NCBI RefSeq assembly: GCF_016907475.1
Contig: NZ_JAFBCA010000001.1
Location: forward strand, 3,100,001-3,164,000
DNA length: 64,000 nucleotides
Origin: Nocardioides cavernae
GTDB taxonomy: Bacteria > Actinomycetota > Actinomycetes > Propionibacteriales > Nocardioidaceae
Direction: 5' to 3'
Part shown: piece after piece, positions 49,904-58,762 of the stretch
Numbering within the stretch: the first letter of the stretch is position 1
Layout: each line of letters starts with the position of its first letter
Notes under the pieces: model-generated
What the model was told of the DNA's origin: nothing
Database searches by the model: none
Seen by the model: the letters and a program-made list of their open reading frames with translations, nothing else
Position numbers and translations under genes: made by a program

Positions 49904-50635
49904 ATGAGCGCGCGACCCGGGTGGATCCAGGTCTTCCTCGACACGCCTGCGGACACCTACGAGGAGGCCGTCGCGTTCTGGTCGGCCGTGACCGGCTGGA
50001 CGCCGTCCGAGCGACGCGGCGAGGACGGACAGTTCCTGACGCTGCTGCCTCCGGCGGGAGCGGCGTACGTCAAGCTGCAGGCCGTCGACGGCCCGGCCGG
50101 TGTGCACCTCGACCTCGACTCGACCGACCGCCCGGCGACGGTCGCGCGGGCCCGCGACCTCGGCGCGACGGCGGCCTGGAGCTACCACGACGTCGAGGTG
50201 GAGCGCTCCCCCGGCGGCCTGGTCTTCTGCCACACGCTGCTCGACGGGGAGCCGACCCTGGTCCGCGACGGGACGACGGTCCTCGACCAGGTGTGCCTCG
50301 ACGTCCCGGCCGTCCACTGGGAGTCCGAGGTGGCCTTCTGGTCCGACCTGACGGGCCGCGACCCGCAGGTCGGCAGCCTCCCCCACTTCGTCCGTCTGGT
50401 CGAGGACGGGCGGGTGCGGATCCTGCTCCAGCGGCTCGACGAGCCCGACGGTCCGGTCCGCGCCCACCCCGACCTCGCGACCGCCGACCGGGAGGCCGAC
50501 ACCGCCCGTCACGTCGGGCTCGGGGCGGAGGTCGTGTCGGTGAACGCGTTCTGGACCGTGCTCACCGCTCCCGGCGGGCAGGTCTACTGCCTGACCGACC
50601 GTGACCCCGCCACCGGTCGCGCCACCGGCGTGTGA
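49904..50635 (+). CDS. VOC family protein with two glyoxalase domains
   Basis: A 243-residue tandem VOC protein. Domain 1 (1-115) begins WIQVFLDTPADTYEEAVAFWSAVTGW and ends SPGGLVFCHTL. Domain 2 (125-240) begins VLDQVCLDVPAVHWESEVAFWSDLTG and ends APGGQVYCLTDRD. The two halves are clearly related to each other, and the F/Y-W pairs in AFWS are typical of this actinobacterial subgroup, often annotated only as glyoxalase-like. Substrate unknown. Confidence 0.87.
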   Translation: MSARPGWIQVFLDTPADTYEEAVAFWSAVTGWTPSERRGEDGQFLTLLPPAGAAYVKLQAVDGPAGVHLDLDSTDRPATVARARDLGATAAWSYHDVEVERSPGGLVFCHTLLDGEPTLVRDGTTVLDQVCLDVPAVHWESEVAFWSDLTGRDPQVGSLPHFVRLVEDGRVRILLQRLDEPDGPVRAHPDLATADREADTARHVGLGAEVVSVNAFWTVLTAPGGQVYCLTDRDPATGRATGV

Positions 50636-50669
50636 CCGAGCCCACCGCCCACAGCGGCTCCGCCGTGCG

Positions 50670-50675
50670 TACTGT
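50670..50675 (+). promoter_or_regulatory. -10 box (TACTGT) for DUF3060 gene
   Basis: TACTGT, 6-nt spacer to the GTG at 50682. Confidence 0.5.
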
Positions 50676-50681
50676 CGGTAT

Positions 50682-51332
50682 GTGACTTCTCGCCACCGCG
50701 CCCTGCCCGTCCTCGCCCTCACCGCCGGGCTTACCTCCGCTCTACTGGTCGCTGTCCCCGCGCAGGCCGTCGCACCCGTCCTGCCGGTCCAGTGCGAGGT
50801 CGGCACCGAGACGGTGCTGGCCTGGGACGACGTGGCCTACGACCTGCGCGGCACGTGCGGCGTCGTCCGGGTGAGCGCCGACCACGCGACCGTCACGATG
50901 CCGGCAGCCACCCGGCTGGTCCTCGAGGGCGCCGGCAACACGGTGACCGCGAAGCCGCTCCTCGACGTCGAGGTGACCGGCGCCGGCAACGGCCTCACCA
51001 CCCCGTCCGTGCGGTCGCTGGTCGTCAGCGGTGCCGGCACCACGGTGACCGTGTCGGGCCTCGTGGAGCTCGCGGAGCTCTCCAGCACCTCGTCGACCCT
51101 GACCGCCGACGTCGTCAACGTCGCCCGCCTGCGCGGCGCCGACGCCGTGACCGCCCGCAAGGCCTACCGCACGCGGATCACGGGCTCGGACAACGTCGTC
51201 GGGTTGCGACGTGCCGACAAGCTGGTGCTCACCGGCGACCGCAACGCCGTCACGGTCACACGCGGTCGTACGACGCTCCGCGACGGCGGCGACTCCAACG
51301 TCCTCGACCTGCGCCCCCGCCGGCGCCGCTGA
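50682..51332 (+). CDS. Secreted DUF3060-type repeat protein
   Basis: A 216-residue exported protein. The signal peptide (about 1-30, ending AQAVAP) is followed by a right-handed beta-type repeat region in which GxxNxVT-like turns recur: GAGNTVT, GAGNGLT, GAGTTVT, GSDNVVG, GDRNAVT, GDSNVLD. This is the pattern of DUF3060 proteins of actinobacteria, which have no known function but are often envelope-associated. Two cysteines near the mature N-terminus (QCEVG, GTCGVV) could form a disulphide. The Arg-rich C-terminus RPRRRR is odd for a secreted protein. The next gene, pyrC, is convergent. Confidence 0.78.
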   Translation: MTSRHRALPVLALTAGLTSALLVAVPAQAVAPVLPVQCEVGTETVLAWDDVAYDLRGTCGVVRVSADHATVTMPAATRLVLEGAGNTVTAKPLLDVEVTGAGNGLTTPSVRSLVVSGAGTTVTVSGLVELAELSSTSSTLTADVVNVARLRGADAVTARKAYRTRITGSDNVVGLRRADKLVLTGDRNAVTVTRGRTTLRDGGDSNVLDLRPRRRR

Positions 51333-51437
51333 GCCCGGGCGGGGCCGCGCCGCCGCTCGATCCCTGGGGGTGGCGGCACATCGCAGGTGTGCGGCCCCCG
51401 AACGCGTCATCTGCCGCCACCAACCCCGGAATGGACG

Positions 51438-51458
51438 GTGAGTCTCTGCGCGACTCAC
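51438..51458. terminator. Hairpin 1 between DUF3060 gene and pyrC
   Basis: GTGAGTC-(7 nt)-GACTCAC, in the 216-bp gap between convergent genes. It could work on either strand. Confidence 0.5.
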
Positions 51459-51502
51459 GGTCCAGGAACCCGACACCGACCCCCGACACGCCCGGGATGC
51501 GC

Positions 51503-51525
51503 GGTGAGTCTCTGGGCGACTCACC
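51503..51525. terminator. Hairpin 2 between DUF3060 gene and pyrC
   Basis: GGTGAGTC-(7 nt)-GACTCACC, 66 bp after hairpin 1 with the same arms and related flanks. The two form a short direct duplication. It lies 23 nt past the pyrC stop. Confidence 0.5.
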
Positions 51526-51548
51526 GGCCAGGGCGGACGTACGCCGGG

Positions 51549-52817
51549 TCAGGCCAGGGCGCCGTCGCGGACGGTCACCCGGCCGCCGTACACGGTGTGC
51601 ACGACCCGCGAGGTGAGGCTGCGCCCGTGCCACGGGTTGTTGCGCGAGAGCGACGCGGAGGCGTCGCGGTCGACGGTGACGGCGGTGTCAGGGTCGACGA
51701 GCACGACGTGGGCCGGTGAGCCGGGCTCGAGCGGGCGCCCCTGCTCGGCCAGTCCCGCGATTCGCGCCGGCGTCGTCGACATCACGCGGGCCACGTCGGA
51801 CCAGGACAGGTCGGGCAGCGCCGTGCGGACCACGCCGAGCGCGGTCTCGATCCCGAGCATCCCGAAGGCCGCGTCGACGAACGCGTGCTCCTTGTCGTGG
51901 CGCGCGTGCGGCGCGTGGTCGGTCGCGACGGCATCGATCGTGCCGTCGGTGAGCGCCTCGCGGAGCGCGTCGACGTCCTCCTGCGGGCGCAGCGGCGGGT
52001 TGACCTTGTAGGTGGGGTCGTAGCCGGTGAGCAGGTCGGTCGTGAGCAGCAGGTGGTGCGGGGTGACCTCGGCGGTGACCTCGATGCCCCGCGCCTTCGC
52101 CCACCGCAGCACCTCGACCGAGCCGGCGGTGGACACGTGGGCCACGTGCACCCGCGATCCGGTGTGCCTGGCCAGCATCACGTCGCGGGCGACGATCACC
52201 TCCTCGGCGATCCCCGGCCAGCCGGGCAGTCCGAGGCGTCCGGACAGCTCGCCCTCGTGGCAGCACGCTGCCGGGCCGGCGAGCGCCGGGTCCTGCGAGT
52301 GCTGGGAGACGACGCCGCCGAACGCCTTGACGTACTCCAGCGCCCGGCGCATCACCCGCGCGTCGTGGACGCACTTCCCGTCGTCCGAGAAGACGTTCAC
52401 GGCAGCGCGCGACCGGTGCATCAGCCCGAGCTCGGCCAGCTCCTCGCCGGCGAGACCACGCGTCACCGCGCCGACCGGCTGCACGTGCACCAGCCCCGCC
52501 TCGCGGCCGAGCTCCCAGACGCGAGTGGCGGCCTCAGCGGTGTCGGTGACGGGCGAGGTGTTGGCCATCGCCAGCACCGCGGTGTAGCCGCCGAGGGCGG
52601 CGGCCTGCGAGCCGGTGAGGATGGTCTCGGCGTCCTCGCGGCCGGGCTCGCGCAGGTGGGTGTGCAGGTCGACGAGCCCGGGCAGGGCGACGAGGCCGTC
52701 GGCGTCGATCGTCTCCGCGCCGGACGGCGCCTCGTCGACGAGCACGCCCGCGTCGTCGACGTACAGGTCCCGGGTCTGCTGACCGAGCAGCGAGGCTCCC
52801 TTGATCACCAGCGACAT
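51549..52817 (-). CDS. pyrC: Dihydroorotase
   Basis: A 422-residue zinc amidohydrolase that closes carbamoyl-aspartate to dihydroorotate. The HxH pair is in LVDLHTHLREPG (H52, H54). The other ligands are in VTPHHLLL, SRVHVAHVSTA and ATDHAPHARHDKE (catalytic Asp). MSTTPARIAGL follows near the C-terminus. ATG overlaps the pyrB stop by one nucleotide (TGATG). Last gene of pyrR-pyrB-pyrC, ending just before the double hairpin. Confidence 0.96.
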   Translation of the reverse strand: MSLVIKGASLLGQQTRDLYVDDAGVLVDEAPSGAETIDADGLVALPGLVDLHTHLREPGREDAETILTGSQAAALGGYTAVLAMANTSPVTDTAEAATRVWELGREAGLVHVQPVGAVTRGLAGEELAELGLMHRSRAAVNVFSDDGKCVHDARVMRRALEYVKAFGGVVSQHSQDPALAGPAACCHEGELSGRLGLPGWPGIAEEVIVARDVMLARHTGSRVHVAHVSTAGSVEVLRWAKARGIEVTAEVTPHHLLLTTDLLTGYDPTYKVNPPLRPQEDVDALREALTDGTIDAVATDHAPHARHDKEHAFVDAAFGMLGIETALGVVRTALPDLSWSDVARVMSTTPARIAGLAEQGRPLEPGSPAHVVLVDPDTAVTVDRDASASLSRNNPWHGRSLTSRVVHTVYGGRVTVRDGALA

Positions 52818-53755
52818 CAGGCAATTCCTCCCCAGGTGTCCCCGGCCAGCAGGTGGTAGAGCACGGCCATCCGGATCGCCAGGCCGCCGGAGACCTGCTC
52901 CAGCACGACCGACTGGGCCGCGTCGGCGGCGTCGGCGGCGATCTCGAGGCCGCGGTTCATCGGTCCCGGGTGGCAGATCGGGACGTCCGGCTTGAGCAGC
53001 GACAGGCGGTTGCGGGTCAGGCCGTAGCCGACGGTGTACTCCCGCGCGCTCGGGAAGAACGCTCCAGACATCCGCTCACGCTGGACGCGCAGCATCATCA
53101 CCGCGTCGGCCTCGGGCAGGACCGCGTCGATGTCGTACGACGTCTCGAAGCCGGCCGCGGCCGACCAGGCGCCGATCCCGCTCGGCATCAGCGTCGGTGG
53201 CGCGACCACGGTCACGCGGGCGCCGAGGCGGGTCAGGCACTGCACGTTGGACCGGAAGACCCGGCTGTGGGTCAGGTCGCCGATGATCGCGACGTGGCGG
53301 CCCTCGAGCGAGCCGAGGTGGCGCTGGAGGGTGTAGGCGTCGAGGAGCGCCTGGGTCGGGTGCTCGTGCATCCCGTCGCCCGCGTTGACGACCGCGGCGT
53401 CGACCCACTGGCTGACCTGGACGGCCGCCCCGCTGGCGGGGTGGCGGATGACGAGGCCGTCGACGCCCATCGCGCAGACGGTCAGGACGGTGTCGCGCAG
53501 GCTCTCGCCCTTGGACGTGCTCGACCCCTTGGCGCTGACGTTGATGACGTCGGCGGAGAGCCACTTGCCGGCGATCTCGAAGGACGACCGCGTGCGGGTG
53601 GAGTCCTCGAAGAACATGTTGACGACGGTGCGGCCCCGCAGCGCCGGCAGCTTCTTGACCTCGCGGCTCTGCACGTCGTGCATGTCGGCGGCGGTCTCGA
53701 AGAGCTGGAGGATCTCGTCGGTGGAGAGGTCGTCGATGGAGAGCAGGTGCTTCAC
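52817..53755 (-). CDS. pyrB: Aspartate carbamoyltransferase catalytic subunit
   Basis: A 312-residue transcarbamylase that condenses carbamoyl phosphate with aspartate. The carbamoyl-phosphate loop [13 protein letters not shown] is at 48-60 (STRTR 52-56). The second motif [15 protein letters not shown] is near 133, and [11 protein letters not shown] is near 157. There is no regulatory PyrI gene, so feedback must come from PyrR or CarB. The GTG overlaps the pyrR stop by 4 nt. Confidence 0.97.
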   Translation of the reverse strand: MKHLLSIDDLSTDEILQLFETAADMHDVQSREVKKLPALRGRTVVNMFFEDSTRTRSSFEIAGKWLSADVINVSAKGSSTSKGESLRDTVLTVCAMGVDGLVIRHPASGAAVQVSQWVDAAVVNAGDGMHEHPTQALLDAYTLQRHLGSLEGRHVAIIGDLTHSRVFRSNVQCLTRLGARVTVVAPPTLMPSGIGAWSAAAGFETSYDIDAVLPEADAVMMLRVQRERMSGAFFPSAREYTVGYGLTRNRLSLLKPDVPICHPGPMNRGLEIAADAADAAQSVVLEQVSGGLAIRMAVLYHLLAGDTWGGIA

Positions 53756-54321
53756 GAGATCGTCACCTCGTCGGTGCCGTCGACCTCGGCCAGGCGAACG
53801 CTGACGCGCTCGGCGAGCGCGCTTGGGAGGTTCTTGCCGACGTGGTCGGCACGGATGGGCAGCTCGCGGTGCCCGCGGTCGACCAGGACCGCGAGGCGTA
53901 CGGCGCCGGGGCGACCGAGGTCGGCGAGGGCGTCGAGCGCGGCGCGGATGGTGCGGCCGGAGAAGAGGACGTCGTCGACGAGGACGACGATCTTCCCGTC
54001 GATCCCGCCGGGCGGCAGCGCCGTCTTGTGGGCACGCCGCGTGGGCTGCGAGCGCAGGTCGTCGCGGTACATCGTCACGTCGAGCTCGCCGACGGCGACG
54101 GGCGTGCCCTCGACGGCGGTGATCTTCTCGGCGATGCGCCGGGCGAGGGGCACGCCGCGGGTGTGCAGGCCGAGCAGCACCAGGTCGGTGGCGCCCTTGT
54201 TGCGCTCGAGCAGCTCGTGCGCGATCCGGGTCAGCGCCCGGGAGATGTCACGGGCGTCGAGGACGGTGCGGTCCGCTCTCCCGCTCGCGGGGTCGGTCAC
54301 GGTCTCTTCGGGGGCAGGCAT
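53752..54321 (-). CDS. pyrR: PyrR, bifunctional pyr regulator/uracil phosphoribosyltransferase
   Basis: A 189-residue RNA-binding regulator with a phosphoribosyltransferase fold. The PRPP-binding loop [20 protein letters not shown] is near 100-120. [19 protein letters not shown] and [13 protein letters not shown] are family stretches, and [21 protein letters not shown] is near the C-terminus. It binds pyr leader RNA when UMP or UTP is high. In mycobacteria this blocks translation. The ATG is 12 nt after AAGGAGG, which sits in a PyrR-type element, so the gene should be under its own control. Confidence 0.96.
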   Translation of the reverse strand: MPAPEETVTDPASGRADRTVLDARDISRALTRIAHELLERNKGATDLVLLGLHTRGVPLARRIAEKITAVEGTPVAVGELDVTMYRDDLRSQPTRRAHKTALPPGGIDGKIVVLVDDVLFSGRTIRAALDALADLGRPGAVRLAVLVDRGHRELPIRADHVGKNLPSALAERVSVRLAEVDGTDEVTIS

Positions 54322-54327
54322 CTGCGC

Positions 54328-54372
54328 GCCGGACCTCCTTCTCCGCCTCACGGGACGGCTCGTTAAAGGATG
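54328..54372 (-). promoter_or_regulatory. PyrR-type RNA leader upstream of pyrR-pyrB-pyrC
   Basis: Same element as at carA: GUCCCGUGAGGCG then GAGAAGGAGG, closed here by GCCG/CGGC (54328-54359), with UCCUU in the preceding AUCCUUUAACG. Relative to carA two bases differ. The lost inner U-A pair is replaced by an outer G-C pair, so the stem keeps four pairs. Confidence 0.75.
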
Positions 54373-54385
54373 TCGATCGGTGGCG

Positions 54386-54391
54386 ACCCTA
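54386..54391 (-). promoter_or_regulatory. -10 box (TAGGGT) of pyrR-pyrB-pyrC
   Basis: TAGGGT in the same relative position as the box of the carA unit; the leader would be about 58 nt. Confidence 0.55.
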
Positions 54392-54425
54392 GCAGCAGCG
54401 CGGGTGCGGAGCCGGGACAGGAGTA

Positions 54426-54447
54426 CGCTCGAAACGAGCGGTACATT
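54426..54447 (+). promoter_or_regulatory. Palindrome and -10-like box upstream of SAM methyltransferase gene
   Basis: Inverted repeat CGCTCG-AAA-CGAGCG (54426-54440) followed by TACATT (54442-54447). The layout suits a repressor site next to a -10 box. The regulator is unknown. Confidence 0.4.
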
Positions 54448-54473
54448 CCGCTCACGCAGGGCAGGAACTCCAC

Positions 54474-55085
54474 ATGAGCATCGGCTACGCCACCGCATAT
54501 CGCGCCGGGATCATCCCGTGGGAGAAGGCGAGCCGTCAGGATCGGCCCACCCTCGAGCACCTCCTCGACCGCGAGGAGGCGCTGCGGCCCGACCGGCTCC
54601 GTAGCGCCATCGACCTCGGTTGTGGCCGCGGCGCCAACACCAAGCTCCTCCTCGATCGCGGGTGGGACGCCATGGGTGTCGACAACGTGCGCCAGGCCGT
54701 CGACATCGCCGTGCGGCGCAACGGCCTCGACGACGCACGCTTCGTGATCGGCGACGTGCGTCACCTGGTCCACTCCGGCGTCGGCAACCGGTTCGACCTC
54801 TTCCTCGACGTCGGCTGCTTCCAGAGCCTCGGGGACGCAGATCGCACCCTCATGGCGGGCGGCGTCAGCGAGCTCGCCGCGCCGGACGCCACCGTCCTGA
54901 TCCGCACGGGCGGTCCCCGGGCCTGGCCCGTGCGCCCGAGGCAGGCGGTTCGCCACGACATCGAACGGGCCTACCGTGGCTGGACCGTGACCGCTGTGTC
55001 TGGCATCGGCTCGTCCGACTCCACAGCACCGACCCGAGCGTCGAGCAGCAGGAGCGGCGAGTGGTTCCGGCTCACCCGCACCTGA
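54474..55085 (+). CDS. Class I SAM-dependent methyltransferase
   Basis: A 203-residue methyltransferase domain protein of the small TPMT/ubiE-like type. Motif I is [19 protein letters not shown], followed by the acidic residue in [19 protein letters not shown] and the motif IV-like [14 protein letters not shown]. No substrate-binding domain can be named. The start has CAGGAAC upstream. It lies between the pyrR leader and the thiolase gene and does not seem to belong to either pathway. Slightly fewer G/C-ending codons than its neighbours may hint at transfer. Confidence 0.85.
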   Translation: MSIGYATAYRAGIIPWEKASRQDRPTLEHLLDREEALRPDRLRSAIDLGCGRGANTKLLLDRGWDAMGVDNVRQAVDIAVRRNGLDDARFVIGDVRHLVHSGVGNRFDLFLDVGCFQSLGDADRTLMAGGVSELAAPDATVLIRTGGPRAWPVRPRQAVRHDIERAYRGWTVTAVSGIGSSDSTAPTRASSSRSGEWFRLTRT

Positions 55086-55106
55086 TCGGCCGGGGCGACC
55101 GCGACC

Positions 55107-56402
55107 TCAGCGCTCCAGGATCGCGACGACGCCCTGTCCGCCGGCGGCGCAGATCGAGATCAGCGCGCGGCCGCCCTTGCCGGTCGACTCAGCCTTCTGG
55201 GCGAGCAGCTTGGCGGCGACCGGGATGATCCGGCCACCGGTCGCGGCGAAGGGGTGCGCGGCCGCGAGCGACGAGCCGTTGACGTTGAGCGAGTCGAGGT
55301 CGATCGAGCCGAGCGGGGCGTCGAGGCCGAGGCGCTCCTTGCAGAACACCGGGTCCTCCCAGGCCGCGAGCGTCGACAGCACCTGCGAGGCGAACGCCTC
55401 GTGGATCTCGTAGTAGTCGAAGTCCTGGAGCGTGAGCCCGTTGCGCTCCAGCATCCGCGGGACGGCGTACGCCGGCGCCATCAGCAGGCCCTCGTGGCCG
55501 TTGACGTAGTCGACCGCCGCGGTCTCCGCGTCGACGAGGTGGGCGAGCACCGGCAGGCCGCGCTCCTGCGCCCACTCGTCGCTGGACAGCAGCACCGCGG
55601 AGGCGCCGTCGGACAGCGGGGTGCTGTTGCCCGCGGTCATCGTCGCGGCCGAGCCCTTGCCGAAGACCGGCTTGAGGTTGGCGAGCTTCTCGACCGTGGA
55701 GTCCGGGCGCAGGTTGTTGTCGCGCTCGACGCCGCGGAACGCGGTGACCAGGTCGTCGTGGAACCCCTCCTCGTAGGAGCGGGCGAGGTTGTGGTGCGAG
55801 CGCGCGGCCAGCTCGTCCTGCGCCTCACGGGTGATGCGCCACTCCAGCGCCGTGAGCGCGGCGTGCTCGCCCATCGAGAGCCTGGTGCGGGGCTCGCCGT
55901 TCTGGGGGATGTCGAGGCCGATGTCGCCGGGGCGGATCGCGCCGAGCGCCTTGAGCCGGCTCGCGGTGTCCTTGGCGGAGTTGACCTTCATCAGCTTGCG
56001 GCGCAGCTTGTCGCTGATCGCGACGGGCGCGTCGGACGTGGTGTCGGTGCCGCCGGCGACACCGGCGTCGATGACGCCGAGCGCGATCTTGTTGGCCACC
56101 TGGATCGCCGCCTGCAGACCGGTGCCGCAGGCCTGCTGGATGTCGGTGGCGGGGGTCTCCGGGGCGAGCCGGGAGCCGAGCACGCACTCGCGGGTGAGGT
56201 TGAAGTCGCGCGAGTGCTTGAGCACTGCCCCGGCCACGACCTCGCCGAGCCGCTCGCCCCGCAGCTCGAACCGGTCGACGAGGCCGTCGATGGCGGCGGT
56301 CAGCATCTCCTGGTTGGAGACGCCGGCGTAGACGGTGTTGGACCGGGCGAACGGGATGCGGTTGCCGCCGACGACGGCGACCGGGCGGGTGGTGGGCTGC
56401 AT
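55107..56402 (-). CDS. Acetyl-CoA C-acetyltransferase (FadA2/FadI-like thiolase)
   Basis: A 431-residue thiolase. The acylated Cys is C92 in DIQQACGTGLQ, His is in YYEIHEAFASQV, and the second Cys is in ALISICAAGGQG. GNSTPLSDGASAVLL marks the loop before it. It is divergent from a high-molecular-weight FabG and a MaoC protein, the same layout as fadA2-fabG4-htdX in M. tuberculosis. This suggests a function in fatty acid chain modification rather than sterol or butyrate metabolism. The ATG follows AAGGATAGGAAC. Confidence 0.92.
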   Translation of the reverse strand: MQPTTRPVAVVGGNRIPFARSNTVYAGVSNQEMLTAAIDGLVDRFELRGERLGEVVAGAVLKHSRDFNLTRECVLGSRLAPETPATDIQQACGTGLQAAIQVANKIALGVIDAGVAGGTDTTSDAPVAISDKLRRKLMKVNSAKDTASRLKALGAIRPGDIGLDIPQNGEPRTRLSMGEHAALTALEWRITREAQDELAARSHHNLARSYEEGFHDDLVTAFRGVERDNNLRPDSTVEKLANLKPVFGKGSAATMTAGNSTPLSDGASAVLLSSDEWAQERGLPVLAHLVDAETAAVDYVNGHEGLLMAPAYAVPRMLERNGLTLQDFDYYEIHEAFASQVLSTLAAWEDPVFCKERLGLDAPLGSIDLDSLNVNGSSLAAAHPFAATGGRIIPVAAKLLAQKAESTGKGGRALISICAAGGQGVVAILER

Positions 56403-56473
56403 GTTCCTATCCTTGCCGGAGAGTCGCCCCCGGCCAACGGCCTGAGGGGCACGTCACGAAAAGTGGACTCGGA

Positions 56474-56491
56474 GTTACAGCACGCGTTACA
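56474..56491. promoter_or_regulatory. GTTACA direct repeat between thiolase and fabG4
   Basis: GTTACA occurs at 56474-56479 and 56486-56491 (12-bp period) in the 137-bp divergent gap. GTTAC/GTAAC half-sites also flank the fadA gene at 62014, so a common lipid regulator is possible. Confidence 0.35.
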
Positions 56492-56539
56492 CATCGACAC
56501 CACCGTCCGTCCCACCAGCGAAGAGGGAACACCGCGACC

Positions 56540-57874
56540 ATGAGCGACCGCTACCAGGGCTTCGTGTCCACCCCGATCGGCAAGCTGCTCGTCAAGAACC
56601 TCGGCCTGCCCGACCCCACCAGGCTCGAGCGCTGGTCCGACGGCTCACCGCTGGTGGACGGGCTCGTGGTGCTGGGCGGGGAAGGCCGCCTGGCGGAGAC
56701 CCTCCCGACCACGCTCGACGGGCTCGGCATCGCGTCCGCCAGCGCGCTCGAGGAGGGCGCTCGCGCCAAGGCCCTCGTCTTCGACGCCACGGGCATCACC
56801 GACACCGCCGGTCTCGTCGCCCTGCAGGAGTTCTTCACCCCGCTCATGCGCCGCCTCGAGTCCTGCCCGCGCGTGGTCGTGATCGGCACGCCGCCGGAGC
56901 AGCGCACCGGGTCCGAGCGGGTCGCCCAGCGCGCGCTCGAGGGCTTCACCCGCTCCCTCGGCAAGGAGATCGGCCGCGGCGGCACCGTCCAGCTCGTGTA
57001 CGTCGCTCCTGCCGCCGACGGAGCGACCGCCTCCACCCTCGCCTTCCTCCTGTCCCCCAAGTCCGCCTACGTCTCGGGCCAGGTCGTCCGCATCGGTGCG
57101 CACGGCGCCGTGACCACCGACGAGGTGACCGACTGGACCCGCCCGCTGGCGGGCAAGGTCGCGCTCGTGACCGGCGCGAGCCGCGGCATCGGCGAGGAGA
57201 TCGCCCGGGTCCTGCACCGCGACGGCGCTACGGTCGTCGGGGTCGACGTGCCGCAGGCCGCCAGCGAGCTGCAGACCCTCATGGGGGAGCTCGACGGCGA
57301 CCACCTCGTCCTCGACATCACCGCCAAGGACGCCCCGCAGCGCATCGCCCACCACCTCCGCGAGCACCACGGCGGTGTCGACGTCGTGGTCCACAACGCC
57401 GGGATCACCCGCGACAAGAAGCTCGCCAACATGGCCGAGGACCGCTGGAGCAGCGTCGTCGCCGTCAACCTCACCGCACCCGAGCTGATCACCCGTGAGC
57501 TGCTCGACCAGGGCGTCATCAACGCCGGCGGCCGCATCGTGGGCGTCGCCTCGATCGCGGGCATCGCCGGCAACGTCGGCCAGACCAACTACGCGACCTC
57601 CAAGGCAGGGGTCATCGGCCTCGTCGACAGCCTGCGCGACGAGCTCTCCGACGGGATCACCGTCAACGCCGTCGCGCCCGGCTTCATCATCACGCAGATG
57701 ACCGCCGCCGTTCCGTTCGCGACCCGCGAGGTCGGCCAGCGCCTCAACGCCCTGGCGCAGGGCGGCCTGCCGGTCGACGTCGCCGAGACGATCGCATGGT
57801 TCGCGGCCGCCGGATCGGGCGCGGTCAACGGCAACGTCGTGCGCGTCTGCGGCCAGATGATGCTGGGCGCCTGA
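56540..57874 (+). CDS. fabG4: 3-oxoacyl-reductase, high-molecular-weight FabG (FabG4-like)
   Basis: A 444-residue NADH-type 3-ketoacyl reductase of the HMwFabG group. The N-terminal domain (1-190) is a flavodoxin-like, cofactor-lacking short-chain dehydrogenase fold (FVSTPIGKLLVKNLGLPDP). The C-terminal domain (200-444) is the active short-chain dehydrogenase, with VTGASRGIGEEIA at about 210, NAG in VHNAGITRDKK, Ser in VASIAGI and YxxxK Y351-K355. GAGGGAACACC precedes ATG. htdX-like maoC follows with a 1-nt overlap (TGATG). Confidence 0.92.
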   Translation: MSDRYQGFVSTPIGKLLVKNLGLPDPTRLERWSDGSPLVDGLVVLGGEGRLAETLPTTLDGLGIASASALEEGARAKALVFDATGITDTAGLVALQEFFTPLMRRLESCPRVVVIGTPPEQRTGSERVAQRALEGFTRSLGKEIGRGGTVQLVYVAPAADGATASTLAFLLSPKSAYVSGQVVRIGAHGAVTTDEVTDWTRPLAGKVALVTGASRGIGEEIARVLHRDGATVVGVDVPQAASELQTLMGELDGDHLVLDITAKDAPQRIAHHLREHHGGVDVVVHNAGITRDKKLANMAEDRWSSVVAVNLTAPELITRELLDQGVINAGGRIVGVASIAGIAGNVGQTNYATSKAGVIGLVDSLRDELSDGITVNAVAPGFIITQMTAAVPFATREVGQRLNALAQGGLPVDVAETIAWFAAAGSGAVNGNVVRVCGQMMLGA

Positions 57875-58755
57875 TGACGGCGCCGAAGACCCTCACCGGC
57901 GAGCATGGCGGGCTGGCCACGCTCGTCCGCGCGGCGCTGCCGGCGGTGCCCGGCGTCAACCGGCTGCCGGGGATCCGCAAGGGCCTGGCGCGCGACTTCA
58001 CCGGCCTCGCCTACTCCCGCGAGGCGGTGGTCGTCGAGCGTGCCCGCGTGGACGCGTACGCCGCCGTCTGCGGCTTCCCGCGCCGCGACGTCGTACCCGT
58101 GACCTTCCCGCACCTGCTGGCGTTCCCGCTCCACATGGCGATCATGAGCGACGCGGACTTCCCCTACGCCGCGATCGGGATGGTCCACGTCGAGAACGCG
58201 ATCACGGCCCACCGCGCCATCGGTGTCGGCGAGGCGCTCGACGTCACCACCTCGGTCGCCACGCCACGCCCGCACGCCAGGGGCGTCCTGCTCGACTTCA
58301 CCACCACCGTGTCGGGTGAGGGCCGGACCGCGTGGGAGTCGACGTCGACCTACCTGCGCCGTGGCCGGTCCGTCGACGGTGACGCGGCTCAGGGCCTGGA
58401 GGTGCCGGACCCGCCGACCGGTGGCGTCGAGTGGCGCCTGCCCGCCGACCTCGGGCGCACCTACGCCGCCGTGTCGGGCGACGCGAACCCGATCCACCTC
58501 CACCCGCTGACCGCGAGGGCGCTGGGGTTCCCGCGCCAGATCGCCCACGGCATGTGGACCCTGGCGCGCTCGGTCGCCGCGATCGAGAACCGGCTGCCCG
58601 ACGCCGTCACCGTCGAGGCGGCGTTCAAGAAGCCGGTGCTCCTCCCGAGCACGGTGCGCTACGCCGCCGGCCAGGACGACGCGGGCTGGACCTTCGCGAT
58701 GACCAACCCGAAGGACGGCTCGCCGCACCTGCTCGGTCGGACGACCCCGGCCTGA
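57874..58755 (+). CDS. MaoC-family hydratase/dehydratase (HtdX-like)
   Basis: A 293-residue double hot-dog hydratase. The active-site signature is SGDANPIHLHPLTARALGF with the Asp and His near 203 and 208. The N-terminal half is a degenerate hot-dog domain (VVPVTFPHLLAFPLHMAIM). It should interconvert 3-hydroxyacyl and enoyl thioesters and, with FabG4 and the thiolase, form a small chain-elongation or beta-oxidation module, as in the M. tuberculosis htdX locus. Confidence 0.9.
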   Translation: MTAPKTLTGEHGGLATLVRAALPAVPGVNRLPGIRKGLARDFTGLAYSREAVVVERARVDAYAAVCGFPRRDVVPVTFPHLLAFPLHMAIMSDADFPYAAIGMVHVENAITAHRAIGVGEALDVTTSVATPRPHARGVLLDFTTTVSGEGRTAWESTSTYLRRGRSVDGDAAQGLEVPDPPTGGVEWRLPADLGRTYAAVSGDANPIHLHPLTARALGFPRQIAHGMWTLARSVAAIENRLPDAVTVEAAFKKPVLLPSTVRYAAGQDDAGWTFAMTNPKDGSPHLLGRTTPA

Positions 58756-58762
58756 CGACCCG

